Shown here: positions 24,990-32,998 of the stretch, piece by piece | Layout of the letters: the number at the start of each line of letters is the position of its first letter | Position numbering within the stretch: the first letter of the stretch is position 1 | Notes under the pieces: model-generated | Told to the model about the DNA's origin: nothing | What the model saw: only the letters and a program-made list of their open reading frames with translations | The model's database searches: none | Program-made: the position numbers and the translations under genes | Source of the DNA: Methanobacteriota archaeon | GTDB taxonomy: Archaea > Methanobacteriota > Methanobacteria > Methanobacteriales > Methanobacteriaceae | NCBI GenBank assembly: GCA_023411115.1 | Contig: JAEYPF010000002.1 | Span: forward strand, 1 to 64,000 | Direction: 5' to 3' | Length of the DNA stretch: 64,000 nucleotides

Positions 24990-25619
24990 ATGAAGACAAT
25001 CCTTTGTTATGGTGATTCACTTACATGGGGCTATGATCCTGCAACTGGTAATCGTATTGCAAGAGATAAACGATGGCCAGGAGTTTTAAGGAATGATCTA
25101 GGCGATGATTATTTTGTAATTGAAGAAGGGTTAAACGGTAGGACAACATTATGGGACGACCCATTACACGGCGGATACAAAAATGGAATGAAATATCTTA
25201 TACCATGTCTTGCATCCCATAGACCAGTGGATATTGTAATATTATTTTTAGGCACCAATGACCTTAAAACACGTTTTTCTCTTTCTGCCGCGGAAATTGC
25301 CCGTAGTATTCGTGTTTTAGTGGATCTAATCCTTAAAAGTCAGGCAGGCCCTTATGAAAATGCACCAGAAATATTATTAGTTGCTCCACCGCCAATTACA
25401 GAACTATCCAATTTCGCCGAGGAATTTGAAAGTGGAAAAGCTAAATCACGATTATTTGGCCAGTATTATAAACAGATAGCCGAAGAATACAACACTTACT
25501 TTTTAGATGCTTCAGAAGTAGTTGTAACAAGTGATCTGGATGGAATTCATTTAGATGTTGATGAACACCGTAAACTCGGCCATGTAATAACACATAAGGT
25601 TAGAAAAATCATGGAATAG
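24990..25619 (+). CDS. SGNH/GDSL-type hydrolase
   Basis: Block I YGDSLTWGYDP carries the catalytic Ser, LFLGTNDLK the block III Asn, and DGIHLD the block V Asp/His. The N-terminal PATGNRIARDKRWP is typical of the arylesterase-like branch also found in bacteria. AGGAG is 7 nt before the ATG. It follows the esterase by 63 bp and is co-directional with the GrpB-like gene, whose start is next to its stop. This gene pair looks acquired, but base composition is not obviously different. Confidence 0.85.
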   Translation: MKTILCYGDSLTWGYDPATGNRIARDKRWPGVLRNDLGDDYFVIEEGLNGRTTLWDDPLHGGYKNGMKYLIPCLASHRPVDIVILFLGTNDLKTRFSLSAAEIARSIRVLVDLILKSQAGPYENAPEILLVAPPPITELSNFAEEFESGKAKSRLFGQYYKQIAEEYNTYFLDASEVVVTSDLDGIHLDVDEHRKLGHVITHKVRKIME

Positions 25620-25624
25620 TGAAA

Positions 25625-26212
25625 ATGAAGGTTAAACTTGAAAAATATGACCCAAAATGGAAATCGTTATTTGAATCCGAAAAAAAGAAGCTGATTAGCA
25701 TTCTTGGCACTGAAGGAATAAAAATAGAACATATTGGCAGCACAGCTATTCCTGATATCTGTTCAAAACCTGTAATTGACATAATGATTGGAGTTGAAGA
25801 AGAAAAACAGCTAGATGACAATATAAATAAAATAATATCCCTCGGATATACCTATGTTCAAAAATATGAGGTTTATATGCCTTTTAGAAGATATTTTTTC
25901 AAGCTTAAAGATCCAGACATTAAACTACCAGAAATAATAAGTTTTAATGATCCAGATATTGACAAGGGAAATCATGAGGATAGTTTTCATATCCACATGG
26001 TTGCAATTAATTCAGATTTCTGGATAAACCAGCTGTTATTTCGAGATTACCTGAGGAACAACCATAAAGCAAAAAAAGAATATGAAAATGTCAAAAAATC
26101 TCTGTCAGAAATAGAATGGGACAGTATCAATGACTATGCTGACGCCAAATCAGATTGTATTGCTAAAATATTGGAAAATGCAAAAAAACAAAAAAATATA
26201 GTTACTTTCTAA
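25625..26212 (+). CDS. GrpB family (UPF0157) nucleotidyltransferase-like protein
   Basis: The protein shows the GrpB signature VKLEKYDPKWKSLFESEK, IEHIGSTAIPDICSKPVIDIMIG, with GST and DxD-like residues of the nucleotidyltransferase superfamily. HIHMVAINSDFW and FRDYLRNN are also typical. The biochemical role is unknown. ATG 25625 is preferred. An in-frame GTG at 25619 overlaps the last base of the SGNH gene stop, so the genes are coupled either way. Confidence 0.85.
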   Translation: MKVKLEKYDPKWKSLFESEKKKLISILGTEGIKIEHIGSTAIPDICSKPVIDIMIGVEEEKQLDDNINKIISLGYTYVQKYEVYMPFRRYFFKLKDPDIKLPEIISFNDPDIDKGNHEDSFHIHMVAINSDFWINQLLFRDYLRNNHKAKKEYENVKKSLSEIEWDSINDYADAKSDCIAKILENAKKQKNIVTF

Positions 26213-26302
26213 ATTCCATTCAAAATTTCTATAAGTTAAAATTGATATAATATAATACATCAAATCCTCAAAAATTAATTAAAATATAATAAAAGTTGAG
26301 AG

Positions 26303-26869
26303 ATGAAAAATGTGAGAATAAATCCTCAATTTCCAGAATTGTCTACAAAAAGGTTAATTTTAAGAAAAATGACCCGGACAGATGTAAATACCTTATTTCA
26401 AATTTGGTCTGATGATGAAGTTACAAAATACATGAACATGAATTCTTTTAAAACCATTGAACAGGCCCATCATATGATCAGTATTTTAAACAATTTATAT
26501 AGAAATAAAGAAGGTATTCGATGGGGAATAGTTAGAAAAAAAGATAATGCCCTAATTGGAACCTGTGGTTTTAACACATGGATCAAAAGAAGCTCCAGGG
26601 GAGAAGTTGGATATGAATTGGGCAGGGAATACTGGGGAAAAGGATACACCACTGAAGCGTTGAAAGAAGTCCTTAAATTCGGATTTGTAAATACACAGTT
26701 AAACCGAGTAGAAGCATTTGTAGTTCCAGAAGCATCAAAATCAATTAGAGTGCTTGAAAAACTAGGTTTTAAAAAAGAAGGAACTCTAAGAGAATATGGA
26801 TATTGGAGTAATCGATACTGGAATGAACATATTTATTCCTTGCTTAGAAAAGATTGGAATTCTCAATAA
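26303..26869 (+). CDS. GNAT acetyltransferase, RimJ/RimL type
   Basis: A GNAT fold with TKRLILRKMTRTDVNTLFQIW at the start, then EVGYELGREYWGKGYTTEAL (acetyl-CoA-binding loop R/QxxGxG/A variant), and NTQLNRVEAFVVPEASKSIRVLEKLGFKKEG at the end, as in the RimJ/RimL N-alpha-acetyltransferase branch. The substrate may be a protein N-terminus or a small amine. GAGAG precedes the ATG. It ends 19 bp before the cupin gene. Confidence 0.88.
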   Translation: MKNVRINPQFPELSTKRLILRKMTRTDVNTLFQIWSDDEVTKYMNMNSFKTIEQAHHMISILNNLYRNKEGIRWGIVRKKDNALIGTCGFNTWIKRSSRGEVGYELGREYWGKGYTTEALKEVLKFGFVNTQLNRVEAFVVPEASKSIRVLEKLGFKKEGTLREYGYWSNRYWNEHIYSLLRKDWNSQ

Positions 26870-26888
26870 TAATTTACAACTCGATATC

Positions 26889-27224
26889 ATGACACATAAA
26901 ATTGGAAAAACAAGTGAAGATAGTTATATCAAAGTTTTCGACGGCATCAAGCGAAAAACACTGGTTTATGGAGATAACACTCTTTTAACAGAGTTTATAT
27001 TAGAAAAAGATAAAATATTACCTATGCACAGCCATCCAGAGGAACAAACTGGTTATCTTGTTTCTGGTCATATAATACTGACTGTTGGTGGAGAAAGACA
27101 TGAAATGAAAGCGGGTGATAGCTGGGCCATTCCAGGAAACACAGTGCATGGTGCAGAAACAATCGAAGATTCTGTTGCCGTTGAAATATTTTCTCCAGTT
27201 AGAGAGGATTATATTCCCCAATAA
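26889..27224 (+). CDS. Small cupin domain protein
   Basis: A single cupin barrel of 111 aa. Motif 1 is MHSHPEEQTGYLVSGHI (metal ligands His-His-Glu) and motif 2 is PGNTVHGAE. The frame is open further upstream into the GNAT gene, but the family sequence begins at ATG 26889. It may be a sugar- or metabolite-binding or isomerase-type protein; the substrate is unknown. It is convergent with the methyltransferase gene, with stop codons 1 bp apart. Confidence 0.8.
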   Translation: MTHKIGKTSEDSYIKVFDGIKRKTLVYGDNTLLTEFILEKDKILPMHSHPEEQTGYLVSGHIILTVGGERHEMKAGDSWAIPGNTVHGAETIEDSVAVEIFSPVREDYIPQ

Positions 27225-27225
27225 T

Positions 27226-27897
27226 TCATTTCTTTTTCCCAATGTAATAAAAACCGTTTGATTTATTGCCGTTCATAGTAGTATAAACTGTTTTTTCAAA
27301 GACCAATTTTTGAAAACCTTCTGTTAATTTTAAAATATGTTCTTCAGTGTGGTGTCTTAAAACTGCACCTTCTGGGAGTTCAAAAATACCATATACTCCA
27401 TATTTATTTTTATATTTGCTATAACGTTCCAGATTTCTTTCATCTTGATTTATTAGAAAATCCGCGAAGTATAAAACTCCCCCTTCTTTAAGCACCCTCA
27501 AAATTTCTGAGATTAAATTTTCCTGTTCTTCATCCTTAATATTGGAAGTTAATACAGAAATAAGGATTACCGCATCAAATTCATTATCATGAAAAGGAAT
27601 ATTCTCCCCATCAGTTTTTATGAGATTTAAATAGGGATATGACTTCAACCCTCTATCAATCATTCCCTGTGAATAGTCTATGCCTGTTAAATTCCTAAAA
27701 TCATGATTATAGAGTTCATTCAGTATTCTTCCGTAGCCACAGCCCACTTCTAAAATCCTCGAAAATCGAAGATTTTCGAGTGTTCTTGTTTCCTTTGAAA
27801 CATATGTTTCAAACTCCTCAATCTGGAAAGGTGTTGGAAATTTTTTTTCTTCAGCTGCTTTATCCCAGTATTTTTCCTGGTCATGATTTTTATTCAT
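27226..27897 (-). CDS. Class I SAM-dependent methyltransferase
   Basis: Motif I ILEVGCGYGRILNEL, then FRNLTGIDYSQGMI (acidic loop), FDAVILISVL (motif II) and LRVLKEGGVLYFADF (motif III) define a small-molecule-type methylase, 223 aa. The start codon overlaps the upstream TetR gene as ATGA, so it is the last gene of the redox operon. Just before motif I, codons for LENLRFSRI are formed by a perfect 10-bp hairpin (27758-27780). Relatives usually have only a few residues before ILEVGCG, which suggests an in-frame repeat insertion. The substrate is unknown. Confidence 0.85.
   Translation of the reverse strand: MNKNHDQEKYWDKAAEEKKFPTPFQIEEFETYVSKETRTLENLRFSRILEVGCGYGRILNELYNHDFRNLTGIDYSQGMIDRGLKSYPYLNLIKTDGENIPFHDNEFDAVILISVLTSNIKDEEQENLISEILRVLKEGGVLYFADFLINQDERNLERYSKYKNKYGVYGIFELPEGAVLRHHTEEHILKLTEGFQKLVFEKTVYTTMNGNKSNGFYYIGKKK
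27758..27780. repeat. Hairpin repeat inside the methyltransferase coding sequence
   Basis: CTCGAAAATC-GAA-GATTTTCGAG is a perfect 10-bp stem with a 3-nt loop, the same design as the intergenic repeats. It is in frame and adds coding residues immediately before methyltransferase motif I. Confidence 0.75.
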
Positions 27898-28523
27898 TTA
27901 TTTTCCCCAGATTTAACTAAATTGAGTTTGTTTTTTTCAATTCCTGCAATTTTAGATAAAATAGTTTCTAAAGCCTGTATTTTCCTTAAATATCCCTCTT
28001 CACTTTGTGCAGATTTCAAACTGTCTCCTAAATTCTCCAGTATATACCCTACGTATTCTACTGTTTCTCTAGGGAATTCTATGTGAAATATTCCTTCTTT
28101 AACTCCCTGTTCAACAACCAGAGTTATTAATGGTATCATCATTTCACGAGATTTTTTTCTATGTTCTCGATACATAATGGCATTTCCCTCTTTTTGAAAA
28201 AACTCAGTTATATTCTGTTTAGTTCTTTGTGATTCAATTGACATGCTCAGTATAGCTTGCATCTTTTGCAGGGCATTTATCTCTTCATTTGCCGCCAAAT
28301 CCACCATGAAATTCTTCCAATAATTTAAATTATCCTTTATCACTTCTTTCATTACATCATTTTTTGATTTAAAGTAATAGAAGAATGATCCATGGGACAT
28401 GCCTATTTTATTTGTAATATCATTAACTGAAGTTTGATCGAACCCTTTTTCCATGAACAGCTCTCTGGCAGCTGCTATGAACTCTTTTCTCCTTGTTTCA
28501 GGATCTTTTGTTATCCTTGCCAT
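27894..28523 (-). CDS. TetR family transcriptional regulator
   Basis: An N-terminal TetR HTH: RRKEFIAAARELFMEKGFDQTSVNDITNKIGMSHGSFFYYFKSKNDVMKEV. The remaining 160 residues form a ligand-binding helical domain. ATG 28523 is preferred over a GTG at 28532. It sits in the middle of a minus-strand operon (PPOX-like, CCG Fe-S protein, MBL, flavodoxin, TetR, methyltransferase). The palindromes at 31380-31410, ahead of the first gene, are its probable operator. The inducer is unknown. Confidence 0.9.
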   Translation of the reverse strand: MARITKDPETRRKEFIAAARELFMEKGFDQTSVNDITNKIGMSHGSFFYYFKSKNDVMKEVIKDNLNYWKNFMVDLAANEEINALQKMQAILSMSIESQRTKQNITEFFQKEGNAIMYREHRKKSREMMIPLITLVVEQGVKEGIFHIEFPRETVEYVGYILENLGDSLKSAQSEEGYLRKIQALETILSKIAGIEKNKLNLVKSGENK

Positions 28524-28637
28524 GATTTTCACGTTTAAATTTTAATTAATTTTAGTGAGAATGATTAATTTATCATTATTTTGGTAATTCTATGTTATGG
28601 ACATCACTGTTATATTTTAAATACATTTTTCATGTCT

Positions 28638-29315
28638 TCATGAGCCTAATTTTTCTCCAAATTCTTCAGCTAATTTTCCTGCATCAACTTTTTGCCTGCT
28701 AAACAGCATTAAAGAATCAGTAACATTCCCACCACGTTCTTTAATCATGTTTTCAGTCGAATTCAATGAAGAGTATCCTCCTGCTGTGATAAACAGGGCT
28801 ACGTTCTTTCCTTTCAGGTTAACTTGATCTATGTAAGATTTAATAGCTGATACAGGGCCGTTGTTCCAGGTTGGGCTGCCTATAACCACCAGATCATAAC
28901 TACCAACATCCAAATTAACAGGTTTAATATTTACACTGTGTCCACCGCAACTTTGAAGCATATGCAGTACATTTCCACTGGTAGGTTCAACTCTTAGCAT
29001 AGTTACTTCCCAATTTTTAGATACAAGACCTTGAGCAATTGCATATGCTGTCTGTTCGCAGTATCCACCATCGTATATATCTGAGTAATTCCCATCAATC
29101 TTCTTGGAACTTAAACTGTAATATACAACCAAAGCCTTACCTACAGGTTCTCCAGCAGGTTTAATGGTAGTCGAAACTGGTGAATTATTGCTATATGATG
29201 AGGCTATAACAGCAGAAGCAGCAATTAATATTATAAAAATATAGCCTAATACTGCTAAACCCATTTTCCAACGTTTTCCTGACCTGAATCCAGGTATCTT
29301 TTGCCAGAATTTCAT
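28638..29315 (-). CDS. Membrane-anchored flavodoxin
   Basis: An N-terminal membrane helix (MGLAVLGYIFIILIAASAVIA) is joined by a Ser/Thr/Pro linker to a flavodoxin-like domain: ALVVYYSLSSKK in the FMN phosphate loop position, and VVIGSPTWNNGP and TAGGYSS as flavin-contact loops. The anchor orientation is not certain. A helix with basic residues before it would put the flavodoxin domain outside, which would be unusual for a flavoprotein. ATG 29315 is preferred (GTGAGG 10 nt upstream); an ATG at 29324 is an alternative. Confidence 0.8.
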   Translation of the reverse strand: MKFWQKIPGFRSGKRWKMGLAVLGYIFIILIAASAVIASSYSNNSPVSTTIKPAGEPVGKALVVYYSLSSKKIDGNYSDIYDGGYCEQTAYAIAQGLVSKNWEVTMLRVEPTSGNVLHMLQSCGGHSVNIKPVNLDVGSYDLVVIGSPTWNNGPVSAIKSYIDQVNLKGKNVALFITAGGYSSLNSTENMIKERGGNVTDSLMLFSRQKVDAGKLAEEFGEKLGS

Positions 29316-29327
29316 AGTTTCCATGCC

Positions 29328-29981
29328 TCACATCAATTCATGTTTACCCTTTAGCTCAACAGGCTTTCCATGGGCCGGACATAACCATTTAAAATGTAAA
29401 TCTGCGACTTTTTTAATAGATTCCATTGAAAGGTCAGTATTCCAGTTCATAAATGACCTCATAGGACCTATCTGCCCATTAGAAGTTCTAAATAAATCTC
29501 CAACGAACAAAATATCCCTATAGAGCAAACATACATGCCCTGGAGTATGTCCTGGAGTTGGAATTACTTCCATATCAAGGATCTTATGATTTTCAGGGTA
29601 AGGGTTTATTTTCTCAGGTTTTTTTGCTCGTAGTATAAATGAGAAAAATCTTTTAATTCCAGGACGGTTTTTATCACCGCAAATATAGGGAATATCTTCT
29701 TTTGAAGCCCATATATTGGCTCCAGTTTTCTTTTCAAGGAATGCAAGACTTCCTATATGGTCTACATCGTGGTGTGTTATTAAAATATGTTTGATATCTT
29801 CGGGTTCAATATCCATTGCCTTAAGCTCTTTTAAAATTCCTTTTCCCTGTCCAGGACGTCCCGTATCAATTAAACTTATTTCTTCACCCAAAATAACATA
29901 CGCATAATTCCCTTTTGTCGATTCCAATGCATAAACATTATCAGTTACTTTCAAGTATTCATCCCCTATTGTCAACTTCAT
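29328..29981 (-). CDS. Metallo-beta-lactamase-fold hydrolase
   Basis: The metal motif is ITHHDVDHIGS (His-x-Asp-x-Asp-His variant), followed by PTPGHTPGHVCLL, FVGDLF and CPAHGKP. This is a two-metal MBL hydrolase of the small glyoxalase II-like type. The second His of HxHxDH is Asp here, a common variant. It overlaps the upstream Fe-S gene by 4 nt and is followed at 3-12 bp by the flavodoxin. The substrate is not evident. Confidence 0.88.
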   Translation of the reverse strand: MKLTIGDEYLKVTDNVYALESTKGNYAYVILGEEISLIDTGRPGQGKGILKELKAMDIEPEDIKHILITHHDVDHIGSLAFLEKKTGANIWASKEDIPYICGDKNRPGIKRFFSFILRAKKPEKINPYPENHKILDMEVIPTPGHTPGHVCLLYRDILFVGDLFRTSNGQIGPMRSFMNWNTDLSMESIKKVADLHFKWLCPAHGKPVELKGKHELM

Positions 29982-30916
29982 TTACTAGCTTGATTTACAT
30001 TATTTTGATCATTCAGCACTATATAAATATCAGTAACCTTATCTGGCTTTATTGATGACATGTTAAGATAGCAGAATGGACAATAAGTTACTATCTTTTT
30101 TACAGCGTTATCTACGGCTTTTCTTGCTTTAGTATTGGCAAGTTGTTTGTCATGTGCCATAACACCTGCACCTGCTCCACAACATGGACTTGCACTTTTA
30201 TTTGAACCAGAGATTATTCTTCGTACACTATCGGCTTTTTCCTTTGCATGGCATGGATCTTGAATTAGAAATTCTTCATTGACAGTAGTCGAGCCGTTTA
30301 ATATGTCAACTGCGAGAATTATCTCAGGATTGAATCCATCTTGTCCTTTGTAATATTTATTGAAAGCATTATAACAGCCAGGGCATATTGTAATGATTCT
30401 CTTAACCCCTGCTGCTTTGAATTTTTTAATATTTTTCCTGACTATTTCTAAACCTGAGTTTTCATCTCCCAGATTAAACAGTATATTTCCACAACATGTT
30501 TCGTCGTTTATGATGCCATATTCTATTTCATTTGTAAGCAAGTTTTCAGCAGCTGTAAGTATCTCAGGGGCTTTATATCTTGATGTACATCCCCTAAAGA
30601 GTATAGTTTCCGTATTATTCTGGTAATCACCGGCATTTATACCTTCAATTCCATAAGAATTTCCAAATTTACTTATATTTTCGCTGATTTTAGATACATG
30701 AGGAGCAATAAGATTGTTACATACTGCCTTTTCTCTTGTACCCTGATTAAATCCTGCAGTTCTGCATTGGTTACACAAAGTACACCTATAAAGCTTTTTA
30801 AGGTCATTTTCATTCAGGTTACCTGTTACTTTCATTTTCAGGGTACAGTATATCGAATTCAATGGAGAACAATCCGTTCTTTCCATTTGAATTTTATTCG
30901 TGCTTATTTCAGTCAT
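29978..30916 (-). CDS. CCG-domain Fe-S protein, HdrD/GlpC-like
   Basis: The N-terminus has CTLCNQC, a single cluster-type motif. Two CCG domains follow: FRGCTSRYK...DETCCGN (about residues 105-155), and PCHAKEKAD...SPCCGAGAGVMAHDK...YCPFCYLN (about 215-300). CCG domains of HdrB/HdrD bind noncubane 4Fe-4S clusters that act on disulfides. The protein lacks a second N-terminal ferredoxin cluster and a membrane part. A dedicated disulfide- or thiol-dependent electron transfer role is inferred, with the downstream flavodoxin as a possible partner. Confidence 0.82.
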   Translation of the reverse strand: MTEISTNKIQMERTDCSPLNSIYCTLKMKVTGNLNENDLKKLYRCTLCNQCRTAGFNQGTREKAVCNNLIAPHVSKISENISKFGNSYGIEGINAGDYQNNTETILFRGCTSRYKAPEILTAAENLLTNEIEYGIINDETCCGNILFNLGDENSGLEIVRKNIKKFKAAGVKRIITICPGCYNAFNKYYKGQDGFNPEIILAVDILNGSTTVNEEFLIQDPCHAKEKADSVRRIISGSNKSASPCCGAGAGVMAHDKQLANTKARKAVDNAVKKIVTYCPFCYLNMSSIKPDKVTDIYIVLNDQNNVNQASK

Positions 30917-30934
30917 TTATATTCACCTATAACC

Positions 30935-31363
30935 TTACTTACCAAATTCTACCATCTTTTTAGGCTCAAAAGCTGTTTCCATTGTCCAGAAATAGGCATT
31001 ACCTTTTAATATTCTGAATATTACAAGATCAGGGCTTTCAGATGTAAATCCAAAATCTTTGAGAAAGGGTCTATCTTCTAAAACCTTTTTCTTTAGTTCA
31101 GTGTTATCGAGAAATTCCACCTCTCCAGCTACTCTCATCATTGTCCCGAACATTGCCCCTGGCTTCCAGAATGAGGCCTCAACTTTAGAATTTTCCTGAA
31201 GCTGTTTATACATATCCATATCTGCCCTTATCTGGAAGTAATAACCACTTTCATCGGCAAACCACATTCCAAGTGCCCTCACTCTGGGCTGATCATCATC
31301 TACAGTTGCTACCCAGCTTACTGGGTTTTCATTTGCAAATTTTATACAATCTTTAACTTCCAT
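30935..31363 (-). CDS. Pyridoxamine 5'-phosphate oxidase-like flavin-binding protein
   Basis: A 142-residue split-barrel protein. CIKFANENPVSWVATVDDDQPRVRALGMWF is typical of FMN- or F420-binding PPOX-like proteins, and it closes with GNAYFWTMETAFEPK. It is probably a small reductase or flavin-binding protein. It is the first gene of the TetR-linked minus-strand operon; the operator-like palindrome is 17 bp before the start. Confidence 0.83.
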   Translation of the reverse strand: MEVKDCIKFANENPVSWVATVDDDQPRVRALGMWFADESGYYFQIRADMDMYKQLQENSKVEASFWKPGAMFGTMMRVAGEVEFLDNTELKKKVLEDRPFLKDFGFTSESPDLVIFRILKGNAYFWTMETAFEPKKMVEFGK

Positions 31364-31379
31364 ATTATCATCTCATTTT

Positions 31380-31410
31380 TGACTGACTGTCAGTCACTGA
31401 CTAGGAGTCA
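31380..31410. promoter_or_regulatory. Double palindrome operator, probable TetR site
   Basis: TGACTGAC-T-GTCAGTCA (31380-31396) is a perfect 8-bp inverted repeat with a 1-nt centre. It is followed after 1 nt by TGACT-AGG-AGTCA (31398-31410). TGACTGAC repeats are typical of TetR-family operators. For the leftward operon, a TTTATATA box lies at about 31416-31423, so this site covers the start region. It may also influence the rightward isochorismatase-like gene. Confidence 0.8.
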
Positions 31411-31505
31411 ATATATGGAAAGTAGTATATAAAGGTTTTGTAAAATACGAATTTTTTAATAAAAACATTATCACGTAAAAATTCAATAATCAAATGAGTG
31501 ATTTT

Positions 31506-32057
31506 ATGAAAAGAGCGCTACTAATAATCGATGTACAAAAAGAATATTTCAGCGGTAAATTACCAGTTACATATCCAGAAAATAGTTTTGAAAATATTAT
31601 AAAAGTTATGGATATTGCAAATGAAAATGAGATTCATGTTATCCTGATCCAACATACAAACCCTGGAGAAGATGCCGTCACATTTAAAAAAGGCACTGAT
31701 GAACATGAAATAAGCGAAGAGATACTAAAAAGAAATTATGATAAAATCATTGAGAAAAATTTACCTGGAAGCTTCACAGGAACCGAATTGGAATCCTGGC
31801 TAAAAGAAAACAATATAGATACAGTTGTGATCAGTGGATACATGACTCAGATGTGCTGTGATACAACTGCAAGACAGGCAATGCATCTTGGCTTTAAAGT
31901 GGAATTTTTAAGAGACGCTACAGGAACACTGGATATATCTAATTCTGCTGGAGAAATCAACGCAGAAGAGCTTCATAAAGCTATTTTAGTTACGCAAGCC
32001 ATGAGATTCAGCACAGTTATGACTACCGAAGAATGGATTGAAAATATTGGAAAATAG
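31506..32057 (+). CDS. Isochorismatase-family cysteine hydrolase
   Basis: The triad is visible: Asp in LLIIDVQKEYF, Lys in KNLPGSFTG, and Cys in SGYMTQMCCDTTARQA. The cis-peptide motif is present (VVISGYM). Members hydrolyse amides or isochorismate, or are nicotinamidases; the substrate here is unknown. ATG 31506 follows GTGAT by 3 nt, so the ATG at 31494 is upstream of the likely start. The gene is divergent from the TetR-linked operon and shares its operator region. Confidence 0.85.
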   Translation: MKRALLIIDVQKEYFSGKLPVTYPENSFENIIKVMDIANENEIHVILIQHTNPGEDAVTFKKGTDEHEISEEILKRNYDKIIEKNLPGSFTGTELESWLKENNIDTVVISGYMTQMCCDTTARQAMHLGFKVEFLRDATGTLDISNSAGEINAEELHKAILVTQAMRFSTVMTTEEWIENIGK

Positions 32058-32122
32058 TAAATAAGATGATTTTAAAATCATCAACTTCACTAATTTAATT
32101 AAAAAATCATTGGAGCAAAAAC

Positions 32123-32989
32123 ATGCAGATTACAAAACACGTACATTCAATAAAAATCCCTTTTCAGGTTAAAACTGATTCAGGGACTTTAAATCGATTC
32201 GTTTATTCATATCTACTGGTCGGGAAGAAAGCATATTTAATTGACAGTGGAGTCGTGTCCAGTGAAGGTGTAATCTTTGATTATATGGAAAAAATTGGGT
32301 TAAAGCCTGCAGATATTTCTTTGATGATTTTAACACATTCTCATCCAGATCATATTGGATCAGCAAAATCCATAAAGGAAAAATCAGGATGTAAAATTGC
32401 GGCTCATTCTGTCGAAAGATCATGGATTGAAGATGTCGAATTACAGGCGAAGGAACGCCCAGTACCAAATTTTCATTCCCTTGTTGAAGGATCCGTTGAT
32501 GTTGATGAAATTATTGAAGATGGAGATACACTGGATTTAGGCGAGAATATGAGTTTAAAAGCTATCCATACTCCCGGCCATTCAGGTGGATCTATTTCCA
32601 TTTTTCTTGAAGAAGAAGGAATTCTTATTACAGGAGATGCAATCCCGCTTAAAGGAGATCTGCCAATTTACGATGACATTGAAACATCTGTAGATTCTAT
32701 TAAGAAACTGAGGGACATTGAAGGGATTAAAACATTATTAGCTTCATGGGACGATCCAAGAGAGGGTGATGAAGCATATAATGTTATGGATGAATCACTG
32801 GACTATCTTCAAAGAATTCATGAATCAGTTATCAAAATTAATAAAAATAAACAATCTTCAGAGCCAATGGACTTTTGTAAAATAGTTTTAAAAGATTTAG
32901 GAATGCCAGAAATGGCTGCAAATCCAATAGTCGCCATGTCTTTTCAGGCTAACTTAAAGGTTATTGAAAATCAGGATTTGTTTTCATAA
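32123..32989 (+). CDS. Metallo-beta-lactamase-fold hydrolase
   Basis: The motif LTHSHPDHIGS (canonical HxHxDH), then IHTPGHSGGSISIF and ITGDAIPLKGD, make a two-metal MBL hydrolase of 288 aa. The C-terminus has extra helices (SLDYLQRIHESVIKINK, CKIVLKDLGMPEMAANPIVAMSF) not seen in short glyoxalase II. GGAGC precedes the ATG. Its neighbour upstream is the isochorismatase-like gene, 65 bp away. The substrate is unknown. Confidence 0.87.
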   Translation: MQITKHVHSIKIPFQVKTDSGTLNRFVYSYLLVGKKAYLIDSGVVSSEGVIFDYMEKIGLKPADISLMILTHSHPDHIGSAKSIKEKSGCKIAAHSVERSWIEDVELQAKERPVPNFHSLVEGSVDVDEIIEDGDTLDLGENMSLKAIHTPGHSGGSISIFLEEEGILITGDAIPLKGDLPIYDDIETSVDSIKKLRDIEGIKTLLASWDDPREGDEAYNVMDESLDYLQRIHESVIKINKNKQSSEPMDFCKIVLKDLGMPEMAANPIVAMSFQANLKVIENQDLFS

Positions 32990-32998
32990 AACCCCTAT

